Assembly: GCA_937944295.1 (NCBI GenBank)
Contig: CALDZL010000024.1
Location: 1 to 56,619, forward strand
DNA from: an uncultured Sphingorhabdus sp.
GTDB lineage: Bacteria > Pseudomonadota > Alphaproteobacteria > Sphingomonadales > Sphingomonadaceae
DNA: 56,619 bases
Direction of reading: 5' to 3'
Shown: in pieces, positions 45,779 to 54,781 of the stretch
Numbering within the stretch: position 1 is the first letter of the stretch
Layout: every line of letters begins with the position of its first letter
Made by a program: the position numbers and the translations under genes
Notes under the pieces: model-generated
The model's database searches: none
What the model saw: the letters and a program-made list of their open reading frames with translations, nothing else
What the model was told of the DNA's origin: nothing

Positions 45779-46299
45779 TAGCTAATGAAGAGACATTAAA
45801 GAACCTGATGGTAAGGGCGCAGAAAGGCGACAAACAATCCTATTCTGTGCTTTTAGAGCAGACAGGCCGTTGGCTTGGTCGATATTTTTCCAATAAAATA
45901 GCGAGTGATGCCATTGATGATCTTATTCAAGAGACTTTGATTTCTCTTCATCGCAAACGCGACAGTTTCGATCCAACCCGCGCATATTTGCCATGGATTG
46001 CCGCTATAGCGCGTTATCGTTGGGTCGATAAATTACGCCAGACTTATAAACATCAAGCTGGAACATTGGATTTTGATATAGCCGAAGAAGGTCATGAAGA
46101 TGTTGTAGGTGCAAAAATTTCGATTGACCGATTGCTAACGATGCTCCCAGAAAAACAAGCAGAAGTTATCAAATTGGTAAAAGTTGAAGGCTATAGCATA
46201 GCCGAAACAAGTGACAAAACTGGTCAATCAGAGTCATTGGTTAAAGTGAATGTCCACAGAGGGCTAAAAAAACTAGCGACGATGATTGAAAGTGAGTAG
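45775..46299 (+). CDS. sigF: ECF sigma factor, SigF-like
   Basis: A 174-residue RNA polymerase sigma factor with region 2 (about 15-85, with DAIDDLIQETLISLHRKRDS and PWIAAIARYRWVDKLRQ) and region 4 (about 115-170, LLTMLPEKQAEVIKLVKVEG and VKVNVHRGLKKLA). Size and NrsF partner match the Caulobacter SigF class of ECF factors, which respond to oxidative and metal stress. The operon promoter at 43218 matches its known target. The symbol is by analogy. Confidence 0.9.
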   Translation: MIANEETLKNLMVRAQKGDKQSYSVLLEQTGRWLGRYFSNKIASDAIDDLIQETLISLHRKRDSFDPTRAYLPWIAAIARYRWVDKLRQTYKHQAGTLDFDIAEEGHEDVVGAKISIDRLLTMLPEKQAEVIKLVKVEGYSIAETSDKTGQSESLVKVNVHRGLKKLATMIESE

Positions 46300-46318
46300 A
46301 GTGAAAGTGAGTAATGTA

Positions 46319-46954
46319 ATGCAAAATAATTTTAGCATAGATGATTTGGTGAATGATTTAACACCTGTCAAGCCTATGAATATAAATAAGGGCCTTGCCC
46401 TTCCAGCAGTAATAGTGACAGCATTTGCAGCATTATTCATATCGCAACTTGGACTGCGTTCAGATTTAGCCGCAGGCAACCCTGCTCCATTAATCCTCAT
46501 GCGTGGCGGTATATTATTGTTGCTCGGTTTTGCCACGGCGCATGCCGTCGTACATATGGCGCAGCCATCGGTTGGTAAGGGCAATCAAGGTTGGATATGG
46601 GCTGTTGGTGCTGCTCTATTATTTCCTGTCTCCGCTCTTATAGTGGCGATCTCGGCTATTTCTTCTGATATGCCTGTAACGGTGAATACAGGCTGGTATT
46701 GCCTCAAAATGTGTTTAGCCGCTTCTGCTGCTACTGCTATTCCTATGGTGTTATGGCTTCGTAAAGGAGCACCTACATCATTGGAGCGTGCTGGTTGGCT
46801 AACGGGTCTTGCTGCTGGTGGACTTGGTGCATTTGCTTATTCATTCCACTGCCCATTTACGAAAGTTATGGATATTAGCGTATGGTATACAGCCGCTATT
46901 GTAACATCTTCGATTGTTGGCCGCTTAATAGTACCGCGCCTTATCCGCTGGTAA
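46319..46954 (+). CDS. nrsF: NrsF-family (DUF1109) transmembrane anti-sigma factor
   Basis: A 211-residue inner-membrane protein with six hydrophobic segments from about residue 25 to 205. The N-terminal DDLVNDLTPVKPMN contacts the sigma factor in this family, and two conserved cysteines (WYCLKMCLAA near 135 and SFHCPFTKV near 183) may sense copper or redox state, as in Caulobacter NrsF. ATG at 46319 gives the family length; GTG 46301 is an alternative. A repeated gtgaaagtgagta precedes it. It ends the operon at a terminator. Confidence 0.9.
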   Translation: MQNNFSIDDLVNDLTPVKPMNINKGLALPAVIVTAFAALFISQLGLRSDLAAGNPAPLILMRGGILLLLGFATAHAVVHMAQPSVGKGNQGWIWAVGAALLFPVSALIVAISAISSDMPVTVNTGWYCLKMCLAASAATAIPMVLWLRKGAPTSLERAGWLTGLAAGGLGAFAYSFHCPFTKVMDISVWYTAAIVTSSIVGRLIVPRLIRW

Positions 46955-46990
46955 GTGCAGATGCCTGAATGAAAGGCATATTAATATTTA

Positions 46991-47026
46991 AACGGGGTAT
47001 AGTTTCATTCTCTACTCCGTTTTTTT
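46991..47026. terminator. Rho-independent terminator after nrsF
   Basis: aacggggta (46991-46999) pairs with tactccgtt (47013-47021), with a single G-T pair, and a T run extends to 47026. It is well oriented for the bufferin operon; the A-rich other side is too weak to say it also stops hisF. Confidence 0.75.
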
Positions 47027-47040
47027 ATGTCTCTAATATT

Positions 47041-47850
47041 TTAGAGTTGGTTTATTCTGCGGCGTGCTGGCAATCCAGCAGCCCTTAGCGCTTCATGCGC
47101 ATCTGATATACTTGCCTCTCCAAAATGAAATATTGATGCGGCCAACACTGCACTGGCATGACCTTGCGTTACCCCTTTCACCAAGTCATCAACATGACCC
47201 ACACCACCGCTCGCAATAACAGGAATAGAAACATTATCGGCAATAGTACGAATAAGGTCATTGTCGAAACCAATTTTTGTGCCATCACGGTCCATTGAAG
47301 TCACGAGCAATTCACCAGCCCCTAGTCGCGCCATATTTTGCGCATGTTCCAATGCATCTATCCCTGTGGGCCGCCGCCCCCCATGGGTATATATTTCCCA
47401 CTTACTAAGGGCTTCATCATTGGCGGCACGGTCATTATCATCAGACCAGCGTTTAGCATCTACCGATGCTACAATGCATTGGCTGCCAAATTTTTCGGCA
47501 ATATCGGCTATAAGTTGTGGATTCGATACAGCCGCACTATTGACAGCCACTTTATCGGCTCCTGCTAATAATAAAGCCCGCGCATCCTCAACGCTGCGCA
47601 CACCGCCGCCCACGGTAAGCGGCATGAAGCATACTTCCGCCGTCCTACGCACCACATCGATTATCGTATCGCGCTCTTCATTACTGGCCGTAATATCAAG
47701 AAAACATAGCTCATCCGCGCCTGCCGCACCATAAGCCTTGGCCTGTTCCACAGGATCACCTGCATCTACTAGATCAACAAAATTTACGCCTTTAACCACA
47801 CGGCCGCCCGCAACATCGAGACAAGGTATAACACGAATACAAACGCTCAT
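47041..47850 (-). CDS. hisF: Imidazole glycerol phosphate synthase, cyclase subunit
   Basis: A 269-residue TIM-barrel that makes IGP and AICAR in histidine synthesis, together with His[21 protein letters not shown] with the catalytic Asp starts it. [20 protein letters not shown] (near 76), [16 protein letters not shown] and the catalytic Asp in [18 protein letters not shown] (near 170) follow. [20 protein letters not shown] closes the barrel. A short extra segment ([16 protein letters not shown], near 135) makes it longer than many homologues. It overlaps hisA by four bases. Confidence 0.97.
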   Translation of the reverse strand: MSVCIRVIPCLDVAGGRVVKGVNFVDLVDAGDPVEQAKAYGAAGADELCFLDITASNEERDTIIDVVRRTAEVCFMPLTVGGGVRSVEDARALLLAGADKVAVNSAAVSNPQLIADIAEKFGSQCIVASVDAKRWSDDNDRAANDEALSKWEIYTHGGRRPTGIDALEHAQNMARLGAGELLVTSMDRDGTKIGFDNDLIRTIADNVSIPVIASGGVGHVDDLVKGVTQGHASAVLAASIFHFGEASISDAHEALRAAGLPARRRINQL

Positions 47851-48578
47851 ATTGCTTTATCACCAATGGCTATCGCTGTGGCTAGGTCTAACCTGCCTTC
47901 AAACAAGGCCCGTCCTGTAATCACACCCTCAATACCATCTTCTCTATGCAAACTCAAAATATGAATGTCATCAATGCCTTTCACGCCGCCACTTGCGATA
48001 ATAGGCAAATCAACTTGCCGTGCCAAATCCACTGTTGCCTCTACATTGCACCCTTTAAGCATCCCATCACGGCCCACATCGGTGAATAATATGCTAGCAA
48101 CACCAGCATCTTCAAAACGCTTTGCAAGCTCTGCTACGCTTACGTCAGATGTCTCGGCCCAACCCTCTGTCGCCACATATCCATCGCGCGCATCCACAGC
48201 CACGACAATACCGCCTGGAAATTCCTTCGCCATTTCTCTAACGAAGATAGGATCTTTTAAAGCCGCAGTACCAATAACAAGGCGTGAAACGCCCAATTCA
48301 AACCAGCGCTCAACCGTTGCGCGGTTTCTAATGCCGCCGCCCAATTGAATATGTCCATTAAAGGAGCTAATAATGCTCTCTACTGCGGCTGCATTTTCTG
48401 GTTTCCCTGCAAAGGCGCCGTCCAGATCAACAACGTGCAAAAATTCTGCCCCTGCCTCTGCGAAGCGTTCCGCTTGCCCCGCAGGATCGTCGGCATAGAT
48501 AGTCGCCCTATCCATATCACCCTCAGACAAACGCACCACTTGACCCGATTTTAAATCTATTGCTGGAAAAATTATCAT
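47847..48578 (-). CDS. hisA: ProFAR isomerase
   Basis: A 243-residue barrel isomerase of histidine synthesis. [20 protein letters not shown] has the catalytic Asp at residue 7. [20 protein letters not shown] (near 75) and [20 protein letters not shown] with the second Asp (near 170) follow. The ATG at 48578 has AAAGGA before it and starts 12 bp after hisH ends; the upstream in-frame start at 48602 would run into hisH. Confidence 0.96.
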   Translation of the reverse strand: MIIFPAIDLKSGQVVRLSEGDMDRATIYADDPAGQAERFAEAGAEFLHVVDLDGAFAGKPENAAAVESIISSFNGHIQLGGGIRNRATVERWFELGVSRLVIGTAALKDPIFVREMAKEFPGGIVVAVDARDGYVATEGWAETSDVSVAELAKRFEDAGVASILFTDVGRDGMLKGCNVEATVDLARQVDLPIIASGGVKGIDDIHILSLHREDGIEGVITGRALFEGRLDLATAIAIGDKAI

Positions 48579-48589
48579 GCAAAATCCTT

Positions 48590-49207
48590 TTAAGGAGACC
48601 AATCCAAAAATCGTGATAGTAAAGATAGGCCATAATGCTGGCTTTTTTCTGGGTGAAATTGCACCCCTAAAATATTATCGCGGCCAATCGCAGCCGTTAC
48701 CTCACCGCCATGATCGGTCATTGCAATCACTTCATCATGATCGGTTGCATCAAATTTATAGCCATGCAAGAAATAAGCCTCACCATTTTCGAGCAGTGCA
48801 TGTCCCTGTACTAACCGTAATTGATTCCATCCCATATGAGGAATTTTAATAGTATTGCTAGGTTCAAAAGCACGAACCGTTCCACCAATCCAACCAAGAC
48901 CTTGGTGCGTGCCATGTTCTACACCTTCATCTGCAAGCAATTGCATACCCACACAAATACCCAAAAATGGTGCGCCCTCATCACGAACACGCTTGTCCAT
49001 CGCAGCAATCATACCATCAATAGCACCTAAAGCATTTATACAAGCACCAAAAGCGCCAACGCCAGGTAATATTATACGATCGGCTTTTGCAACATATGTG
49101 GGATCCGCTGTGACTTCCACTGACGAAGCTCCCGAAGCCTTTAAAGCATTATAAACGCTATGCAAATTACCCGCGCCATAATCAATCAACGCTATAGTCT
49201 GGGCCAC
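48590..49207 (-). CDS. hisH: Imidazole glycerol phosphate synthase, glutamine amidotransferase subunit
   Basis: A 205-residue class I glutaminase that feeds ammonia to HisF. The oxyanion and nucleophile motif FLGICVGMQLLADEG has Cys near residue 83. The remaining triad is in ILGVQFHPEKSQHYG (His and Glu near 185). It begins MAQTIALIDYGAGNLHSVYN. The gap to hisB is two bases. Confidence 0.97.
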   Translation of the reverse strand: MAQTIALIDYGAGNLHSVYNALKASGASSVEVTADPTYVAKADRIILPGVGAFGACINALGAIDGMIAAMDKRVRDEGAPFLGICVGMQLLADEGVEHGTHQGLGWIGGTVRAFEPSNTIKIPHMGWNQLRLVQGHALLENGEAYFLHGYKFDATDHDEVIAMTDHGGEVTAAIGRDNILGVQFHPEKSQHYGLSLLSRFLDWSP

Positions 49208-49209
49208 GC

Positions 49210-49812
49210 TTATGCGCCTTTGCTCGCGAGCATACCTTTGGTAGAAGGCACTGCACCTTGCTTGCGCTCATCAATGGCAATGGCCTGGCGCATCGCCCGT
49301 GCAAATCCTTTGAAAATACTCTCTGCAATATGATGATTATTACGGCCATGAATAAGGTCAATATGCAGTGTAAGACCCGCATTATCGGCCACGCTATGAA
49401 ACCAATGATCAAATAATTCCGTATCCATCTCGCCCAGTCTTGGCTGCGAAAAGGCTGCATTCCAGACCAAAAATGGACGACCCGATATGTCAACGGCGAC
49501 GCGGCTTAACGTTTCGTCCATTGGTGAATAGGCACTACCATAGCGCATTATACCTGCTTTATCACCCAATGCCTGTGATATAGCCTGTCCAATGGCAATG
49601 CCGCTATCTTCGCACGTGTGATGTTGATCGACATGCAAATCGCCATCAATTTTGCATGTTAAATCTATAAGCGAATGACGAGAGAATTGTTCGATCATAT
49701 GATCCAAAAACCCTATACCCGTGCTCACTTCATATTCGCCCGTTCCATCAAGGTTTAGCTCGACGAAAATATCGGTTTCTTTGGTTTTTCTTTCTATTCG
49801 TGCCTGTCGCAT
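49210..49812 (-). CDS. hisB: Imidazoleglycerol-phosphate dehydratase
   Basis: A 200-residue Mn-dependent dehydratase of histidine synthesis. [20 protein letters not shown] (near 32) and [19 protein letters not shown] (near 60) are the first metal-binding cluster; the second is in [20 protein letters not shown] and [20 protein letters not shown] (near 165). ATG 49812 ([10 protein letters not shown]) is the likely start. It leads hisBHAF; sspB diverges 112 bp away. Confidence 0.97.
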   Translation of the reverse strand: MRQARIERKTKETDIFVELNLDGTGEYEVSTGIGFLDHMIEQFSRHSLIDLTCKIDGDLHVDQHHTCEDSGIAIGQAISQALGDKAGIMRYGSAYSPMDETLSRVAVDISGRPFLVWNAAFSQPRLGEMDTELFDHWFHSVADNAGLTLHIDLIHGRNNHHIAESIFKGFARAMRQAIAIDERKQGAVPSTKGMLASKGA

Positions 49813-49924
49813 AATTGCCCGTATAATGCCGCACACAAATTAGGCAAGGCAATGCCGTCAAAATATATATCTTTCTTCAACTTTGCGGCTTGATTTACAG
49901 TGCAAGCCAGTTCAATTACATAAT

Positions 49925-50398
49925 ATGAGCGAAGAAATAACAGATAGCCTAATTCCTTATGATGATATTGTCCAAGAAGTGCTGCGCGCTGTTGTCGGCC
50001 GCGTGTTGCGCAATATTGAACAAGATGGCCTGCCTGGCGAGCATCATTTCTATATAACATTTAAAACCAAGGCTGCTGGAGTATCGATACCCGATGCGCT
50101 TATAGAGCGTTTTCCTGATGAAATGACCATTGTTTTACAACATAAATATTGGGATTTAAAAATTGGCGATGAGCATTTTGAGGTCGGATTATCCTTCAAC
50201 CAAATCCCTTCGCATCTTGTCATTCCTTATTCAGCCATCACAGCTTTTGTCGATCCAGCGGTTAATTTTGCCCTGCAATTCACGGTCGATGAAGATAATG
50301 ATACTATAGTTTTTGATGATTGCGCAGCAAAGAATCAAGAAGCTGAACAAGAAGATGGCTCTAATGTGGTCAGTGTTGATTTTGGTAAAAAACCCTAA
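49925..50398 (+). CDS. sspB: SspB-type ClpXP adaptor
   Basis: A 157-residue adaptor of the alphaproteobacterial SspB (ClpXP protease specificity-enhancing factor) family. MSEEITDSLIPYDDIVQEVL opens the dimer domain. LPGEHHFYITFKTKAAGVSI (near 40), DEMTIVLQHKYWDLKIGDEHFEVGLSFNQIP and VIPYSAITAFVDPAVNFALQ form the ssrA-tag-binding fold. The C-terminal tail (VVSVDFGKKP) ends with the XB-like segment that docks on ClpX. Start chosen at the ATG with the conserved N-terminus. Confidence 0.93.
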   Translation: MSEEITDSLIPYDDIVQEVLRAVVGRVLRNIEQDGLPGEHHFYITFKTKAAGVSIPDALIERFPDEMTIVLQHKYWDLKIGDEHFEVGLSFNQIPSHLVIPYSAITAFVDPAVNFALQFTVDEDNDTIVFDDCAAKNQEAEQEDGSNVVSVDFGKKP

Positions 50399-50478
50399 AG
50401 ACGCTGTTTACACCCTATTCTCTTCACACCATATGCAAAATAGTTGACGAAAGGCCTTGATTTGCGGCACAGGCAAAT

Positions 50479-51126
50479 ATGGCCAATCAAAACTCTTCAA
50501 TCCAACTCGATCGGCGCGGGCTTTTGTTCGTATTATCATCGCCATCGGGCGCTGGTAAATCAACATTAGCGCGCAAATTATTAGCATCCGATCAATATAT
50601 ATCGCTTTCTGTTTCTGCGACCACACGGCCGCCGCGTACTGGCGAAATTGACGGCAAAGATTATCACTTCGTTGATATAGATACATTCAATACCATGGTT
50701 ACGAACGGCGAATTTTTGGAATGGGCTGAAGTATTTGGCCATTATTATGGCACGCCCAAAGGTCCGGTTGAAGCACTTTTAGAGAATGGCAAAGATGTTT
50801 TGTTCGATATTGATTGGCAAGGCACACAGCAACTTTTTCAAGAAGCAGGCAATGATATTGTTCGTGTCTTTATATTACCGCCATCTATAGCGGAATTAGA
50901 AAATCGCCTGCGCAGCCGCGCAACCGACAGCAATGAAGTTATCAAGGATCGCATGTCACGCGCCAAGTCTGAAATTGGCCATTGGGATGGTTATGACTAT
51001 GTACTCATTAATGATGACATAGAGACTTGTTTTGAAAAAATTACCCATATTTTAACCGCAGAACGTCTCAAACGTATGCGTCAAAAAGGGTTGATTGGTT
51101 TTGCCAGAAAGCTGATGGAAAATTAA
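50479..51126 (+). CDS. gmk: Guanylate kinase
   Basis: A 215-residue kinase that converts GMP to GDP. The P-loop LSSPSGAGKSTLAR spans residues 19-32. SVSATTRPPRTGEIDGKDYH (near 41) binds GMP. EWAEVFGHYYGTPKGPVEAL and DVLFDIDWQGTQQLF follow, and RSRATDSNEVIKDRMSRA is the lid. Length is normal. A GGCACAGGCAA stretch gives a weak RBS. Confidence 0.97.
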   Translation: MANQNSSIQLDRRGLLFVLSSPSGAGKSTLARKLLASDQYISLSVSATTRPPRTGEIDGKDYHFVDIDTFNTMVTNGEFLEWAEVFGHYYGTPKGPVEALLENGKDVLFDIDWQGTQQLFQEAGNDIVRVFILPPSIAELENRLRSRATDSNEVIKDRMSRAKSEIGHWDGYDYVLINDDIETCFEKITHILTAERLKRMRQKGLIGFARKLMEN

Positions 51127-51153
51127 AGCTAATGGAAGGGTAAATCCATAAAT

Positions 51154-51234
51154 CGTCATGCTGAACTTGGTTCAGTATCTCGGGTCTTATCAATGCAATA
51201 TATCAGGAGATCCTGAAATAAATTCAGGATGACG
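51154..51234. repeat. Intergenic palindromic repeat (REP-like)
   Basis: The arm CGTCATGCTGAACTTGGTTC (51154 onward, through AGTATCTC) faces GAGATCCTGAAATAAATTCAGGATGACG (to 51234), an imperfect inverted repeat with inner hairpins around tcctgaa/ttcagga. A sequence of this type (cgtcatgctgaac...ttcaggatgacg) is scattered between genes in many alphaproteobacteria. It lies between gmk and atp12. Confidence 0.75.
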
Positions 51235-51300
51235 GATGGTGCTGTAGGACGACAGATGGTGCTGTAGAACGACGAATGATTGTGGAAGATGACGAATGAT
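51231..51300. repeat. Degenerate tandem repeats beside the palindrome
   Basis: About four units of 17-21 nt with the core gacg(a)gatggtgctgtag follow each other: gacggatggtgctgtag, gacgacagatggtgctgtag, aacgacgaatgattgtgg and aagatgacgaatgatc. They seem to be expansions of the right end of the palindrome. No coding function is seen. Confidence 0.6.
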
Positions 51301-51350
51301 CCTAAAAGATGGAAGCGATACTGTAAGGTAATGCTTTCGTTGGTGAAAAT

Positions 51351-52040
51351 TCACACCAGTTTCAAGAAATTCACAGCAGCTTCAAAATCAAGCTTACGAT
51401 CATTGCGATGTTTCTCGGCAAAACTATCGCTGCCCCATTGCTCTTCCTGCCATAGCTCATCAAGACACAGTGCATCCCATATTGCATCAACATTTGTCTG
51501 CCCTTCAAAAATAGCGAGGCTTGCTATCAATGATCCCGAAATATGCGTCATTTTCGCCATCGCGGATAGTTGAAAATCATTCATTTTTGCAACCGTTTGA
51601 CGCAGATTGATCAGACTCTGTTCAGGCTGATCTTTATGCATTATCCCGCTAACGACAATTAACGGCGTATCATATTGTTGCTCGGCCCAATCAAGCCATG
51701 GCTGCCATTCACGCATTTGACGCTGAACTAGCGGTTCAGGGCCATCGGCGCGATAGCAGAGCAAATCACTCTCCCCATAAGCGGCAATATTTTGGACGAA
51801 AGTCTCCCGATCATCGGCAACACGGTCAATTGCTGCATTGGCGAATCCCGTTATCACCATGAAGGCTGGATCAATTTCTTCGCTTTGTGCATCCCATTCA
51901 TATTTTACCGCATCCGCCATCTGTGCGTTGGGCAGTGATAGTGCGCGGCGCATCGGTGTTTTAACGGGCTTGCCATCAAGCAATATTACATGGCCATCTT
52001 CTGTTAAATGCGTAGTAACCTCTTTATAGAAACGCTTCAT
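51351..52040 (-). CDS. ATP12-family F1-ATPase assembly chaperone
   Basis: A 229-residue protein of the ATP12 family, which in mitochondria guards the F1 alpha subunit during assembly. MKRFYKEVTTHLTEDGHVIL with LLDGKPVKTPMRRALSLPN begins it. IDPAFMVITGFANAAIDRV (near 57), ESDLLCYRADGPEPLVQRQ (near 90) and SGSLIASLAIFEGQTNVDAI (near 165) are conserved. The family occurs in alphaproteobacteria and mitochondria. The ATG shares one base with the preceding stop (TAATG). Confidence 0.94.
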   Translation of the reverse strand: MKRFYKEVTTHLTEDGHVILLDGKPVKTPMRRALSLPNAQMADAVKYEWDAQSEEIDPAFMVITGFANAAIDRVADDRETFVQNIAAYGESDLLCYRADGPEPLVQRQMREWQPWLDWAEQQYDTPLIVVSGIMHKDQPEQSLINLRQTVAKMNDFQLSAMAKMTHISGSLIASLAIFEGQTNVDAIWDALCLDELWQEEQWGSDSFAEKHRNDRKLDFEAAVNFLKLV

Positions 52041-52294
52041 TATTTCTCTATACCTGCGTTTTTATTATTATTTTTATCATCAGGAGTTTTCCATACACGG
52101 GCCAAAAGTATCGGCATAAGTATAAATTCAAAAGCACCAACAAATATTAATGAAAAACCAATAAAAGCCTCTAGGGCAAGAAAATCATTGAGCAAAATAG
52201 CAAAGCCAACCGCCATCATAGCAATGCCCATGATCCGCACGATACCAATGGTTAAATATTTACTTAAAGCGTTTTTTTGTTGATTGCCGTTCAT
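52040..52294 (-). CDS. Small two-helix membrane protein of unknown function
   Basis: An 84-residue protein with two hydrophobic segments (TIGIVRIMGIAMMAVGFAIL and IGFSLIFVGAFEFILMPILL) and a polar Asn/Lys-rich tail (TPDDKNNNKNAGIEK). It overlaps the HAD gene upstream by four bases and shares the TAATG junction with atp12, so it is translated as part of this unit. No family recognised. Confidence 0.75.
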   Translation of the reverse strand: MNGNQQKNALSKYLTIGIVRIMGIAMMAVGFAILLNDFLALEAFIGFSLIFVGAFEFILMPILLARVWKTPDDKNNNKNAGIEK

Positions 52295-52962
52295 AATTTA
52301 CTCTCAAAACCTGCTAATACAGCGCGTAATTCATCCATCGTGTGAACACAAACATCAGCTCCGCTTGCTTCTAATATTGCAAGCGAGTGATAGCCCCAGC
52401 TTACCCCTATCGTTTTGCAGCCAGCGGCCCTGCCCATTTCCATGTCAAAGCTGGTATCACCAATCATCACCGTATGATTGGCATCGCTGCCTGCATCGGC
52501 CATGGCCTGATGCACCATCGATGGGTGCGGTTTAGACGGATGCCGATCGGCGGTTTGCAGAGAGACAAAATAAGACTTCATTTCATGCTCGCTTAGGCAA
52601 CGTTCTAAACCACGGTCAGATTTCCCCGTTGCAACGCCAAGCATCCAACCCGCATCATCAAGCGCAACAATCAATTCTTTAATGCCATCATAAAGCGGTT
52701 CATGCACAAGACCCTTGCCGCGCAGATCATAAAAGGCTTGCTTATAATGCCCCGCTAATTTTTCATGCAATGTTGCATCTTCTTGCGGCAAGAGATGCGC
52801 TGCGGCTTCAAACAAGCTTAATCCAACAATATGGCGTATTTCAGGACGCGGTGGAGGCGTTAAACCCATCACCTCAAACGCCTGCTCCATCGCCATACAG
52901 ATATTGGCTTGGCTATCAATCAAAGTGCCATCGCAATCAAATAAGGCCAATTTATTGCTCAT
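52291..52962 (-). CDS. HAD-superfamily hydrolase, phosphoglycolate-phosphatase-like
   Basis: A 223-residue class IA HAD phosphatase. Motif I is LALFDCDGTLIDSQ with Asp9 and Asp11, motif II is the Thr in LGVATGKSDRGLERCL (near 110), and motif IV is TVMIGDTSFDMEMGRAAGC (near 170). The cap between I and II is helical. The Gph-like pattern suggests 2-phosphoglycolate or another small phosphate ester. In many alphaproteobacteria this gene sits between the pseudouridine synthase and atp12, as it does here. Confidence 0.92.
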   Translation of the reverse strand: MSNKLALFDCDGTLIDSQANICMAMEQAFEVMGLTPPPRPEIRHIVGLSLFEAAAHLLPQEDATLHEKLAGHYKQAFYDLRGKGLVHEPLYDGIKELIVALDDAGWMLGVATGKSDRGLERCLSEHEMKSYFVSLQTADRHPSKPHPSMVHQAMADAGSDANHTVMIGDTSFDMEMGRAAGCKTIGVSWGYHSLAILEASGADVCVHTMDELRAVLAGFESKL

Positions 52963-53579
52963 TTGGTAATATTTCGCATCAGATGCGCCATTGCCAATTG
53001 ACCATTATCATGAAGTCTATTCGTCACTGATGCGCGCTCACCATCGCTCTTATTTTGATTAAGTTTTAGCGTATCGCGCCATGCTTTCACTTCCATCTCA
53101 AACCCCGTGATGGCTCTGGTCATTTTTTGCAACAAAGATTGATCCATCTTGTCCATAGTCCATGGTTCTTTATCCGCTAATTTTTCTTCATTTACACGGC
53201 TCAAATCATCCAGATGGGCCAGCAAACCTTCTTGATTCATTTTGCGAACAGGCCCCTCTAGTTCGAGCGCCATATAATTCCACGTCGGCACTTGATTATC
53301 GCTATCATACCAATCGGGGCTGATATAGCTATCGGGGCCATTAACCACGCATAGAGCATTCATGCCGCCCAAATATTTTGTCAGCGCATTGCCATTTGCC
53401 AGATGGAATTGCAGCGCCCCATCACCTGTGTAAAATAGCGGAACATGCGCAACCCTTGGGCCATTAGCGGTGTCCGCAAATATCATTCCAAAGCCAATTT
53501 GCGCAATCATCGCTTCCATTGCGGCACGCGCACTGCCATTTTTATCGGGCCAACGAAAATCAGAATTAGGGTGCATCAC
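52959..53579 (-). CDS. PaiB-family FMN-binding protein
   Basis: A 206-residue protein of the FMN-binding negative transcriptional regulator family (PaiB). FADTANGPRVAHVPLFYTGD (near 36), FHLANGNALTKYLGGMNALCVVNGPDSYISPDWY (near 75-108) and VPTWNYMALELEGPVRKM follow the split-barrel flavin fold; ITGFEMEVKAWRDTLKLNQNK is a typical C-terminus. The name comes from Bacillus PaiB; DNA binding is not evident from sequence. It overlaps both neighbours by four bases. Confidence 0.9.
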   Translation of the reverse strand: MMHPNSDFRWPDKNGSARAAMEAMIAQIGFGMIFADTANGPRVAHVPLFYTGDGALQFHLANGNALTKYLGGMNALCVVNGPDSYISPDWYDSDNQVPTWNYMALELEGPVRKMNQEGLLAHLDDLSRVNEEKLADKEPWTMDKMDQSLLQKMTRAITGFEMEVKAWRDTLKLNQNKSDGERASVTNRLHDNGQLAMAHLMRNITK

Positions 53580-54781
53580 CGCCCTCCTTTCTTTTTAAAC
53601 GACCCTTTGCCTTTGGTCGGACCAGATTTGCGCGCAGGTTTATAGTCGGATATTCTCGTTTTAACTTTACCCGCAGCTTTTTTAGCACGCGGCGTATCCC
53701 CCCTAGAGCGCCTCTCACCGCGCTGCTCTTTACGCATTGATTTGCTATGATTTTTGGCAATTTTCTTTTTAATGGCCTTGGTAACGGGGCCACGGCCTTC
53801 GTCAATCAGCAAATCGCCATCACTCGCATCCAATCCCAAAGCATCCATAGTCGCAACAAAATGCTCTGGCAAATCAGCCCGCACATCAAGCTTACCGCCC
53901 GCTGGATTTGCAATACGAAGGCGCCGCGCATGAAGATGCATTTTACGGCTAATCTCGCCCGCAAGAAAACTCTCTTTACCACCATATTTTCCATCGCCAA
54001 CGATTGGATGACCTATCGCTGCCATATGAACACGCAATTGATGCGTACGCCCTGTATAGGGGGTAAGCTCGACCCAAGCAGCACGCTTGCCAATAGGTTC
54101 GATGATACGATAGCGGCTTTTCGCACTCTGGCCATTTTCTTCATCAACATGCATTTTCTCACCGCCCGATGAGGGTTGCTTACCCAGAGGCAGATCAATA
54201 ATTCCATCGTCAATATTGGGAACACCCATGACAATCGCCCAATATATTTTGCGCGCACTACGTCCAGAAAAATGTTTTGAGAAATGCGATGCACTGCCCG
54301 CCGTGCGCGCTAACAAAAGCACACCCGATGTATCTTTATCCAAACGATGAACCAATTTTGGCCTGTGATCATTTTCATAACAAAGTGCATCGAGTAAACC
54401 ATCGACATGCTGGGTCATTTTGGTACCGCCTTGAGTGGCAAGCCCCGGAGGTTTATTAATAATAATCGCTGATTTATCTTTATAAACCACCATATCTTGC
54501 GCCATAGCAATTTGACTCTCGGTCAGCGCCATACGCTGCCGTGGCAGTGGACGATCGTTCTGCTCTTCGATGGGCGGCACACGAATAATCTGTCCTGCCT
54601 CTATACGAAGCCCTGGATCGGCCCGTTTCCCATCAACACGCAATTGCCCCGTTCGTGACCAACGCGATACCATGGCAAAGGAAACCTGCTGCATATGGCG
54701 TTTAAACCAGCGGTCTAACCTAATGCCTTCATCATCTGCCTCTACAGTAAAAGTCTGCACATCATCGCTAATTTTGCTCAC
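53576..54781 (-). CDS. RluA-family pseudouridine synthase (RluC/RluD-like) with basic tail
   Basis: A 401-residue rRNA- or tRNA-modifying enzyme. An S4 RNA-binding domain covers about 10-72 (GIRLDRWFKRHMQQVSFAMV). The catalytic domain has NKPPGLATQGGTKMTQHVDG and the active Asp in LVHRLDKDTSGVLLLARTAG (near 145). PYTGRTHQLRVHMAAIGHPI follows near 235. From residue about 335 a long Lys/Arg-rich tail (SKSMRKEQRGERRSRGDTPR onward) is disordered and could bind RNA. The start is GTG at 54781, overlapping the fluC stop as GTGA; an earlier ATG at 54871 would lie inside fluC. Confidence 0.92.
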   Translation of the reverse strand: MSKISDDVQTFTVEADDEGIRLDRWFKRHMQQVSFAMVSRWSRTGQLRVDGKRADPGLRIEAGQIIRVPPIEEQNDRPLPRQRMALTESQIAMAQDMVVYKDKSAIIINKPPGLATQGGTKMTQHVDGLLDALCYENDHRPKLVHRLDKDTSGVLLLARTAGSASHFSKHFSGRSARKIYWAIVMGVPNIDDGIIDLPLGKQPSSGGEKMHVDEENGQSAKSRYRIIEPIGKRAAWVELTPYTGRTHQLRVHMAAIGHPIVGDGKYGGKESFLAGEISRKMHLHARRLRIANPAGGKLDVRADLPEHFVATMDALGLDASDGDLLIDEGRGPVTKAIKKKIAKNHSKSMRKEQRGERRSRGDTPRAKKAAGKVKTRISDYKPARKSGPTKGKGSFKKKGGR

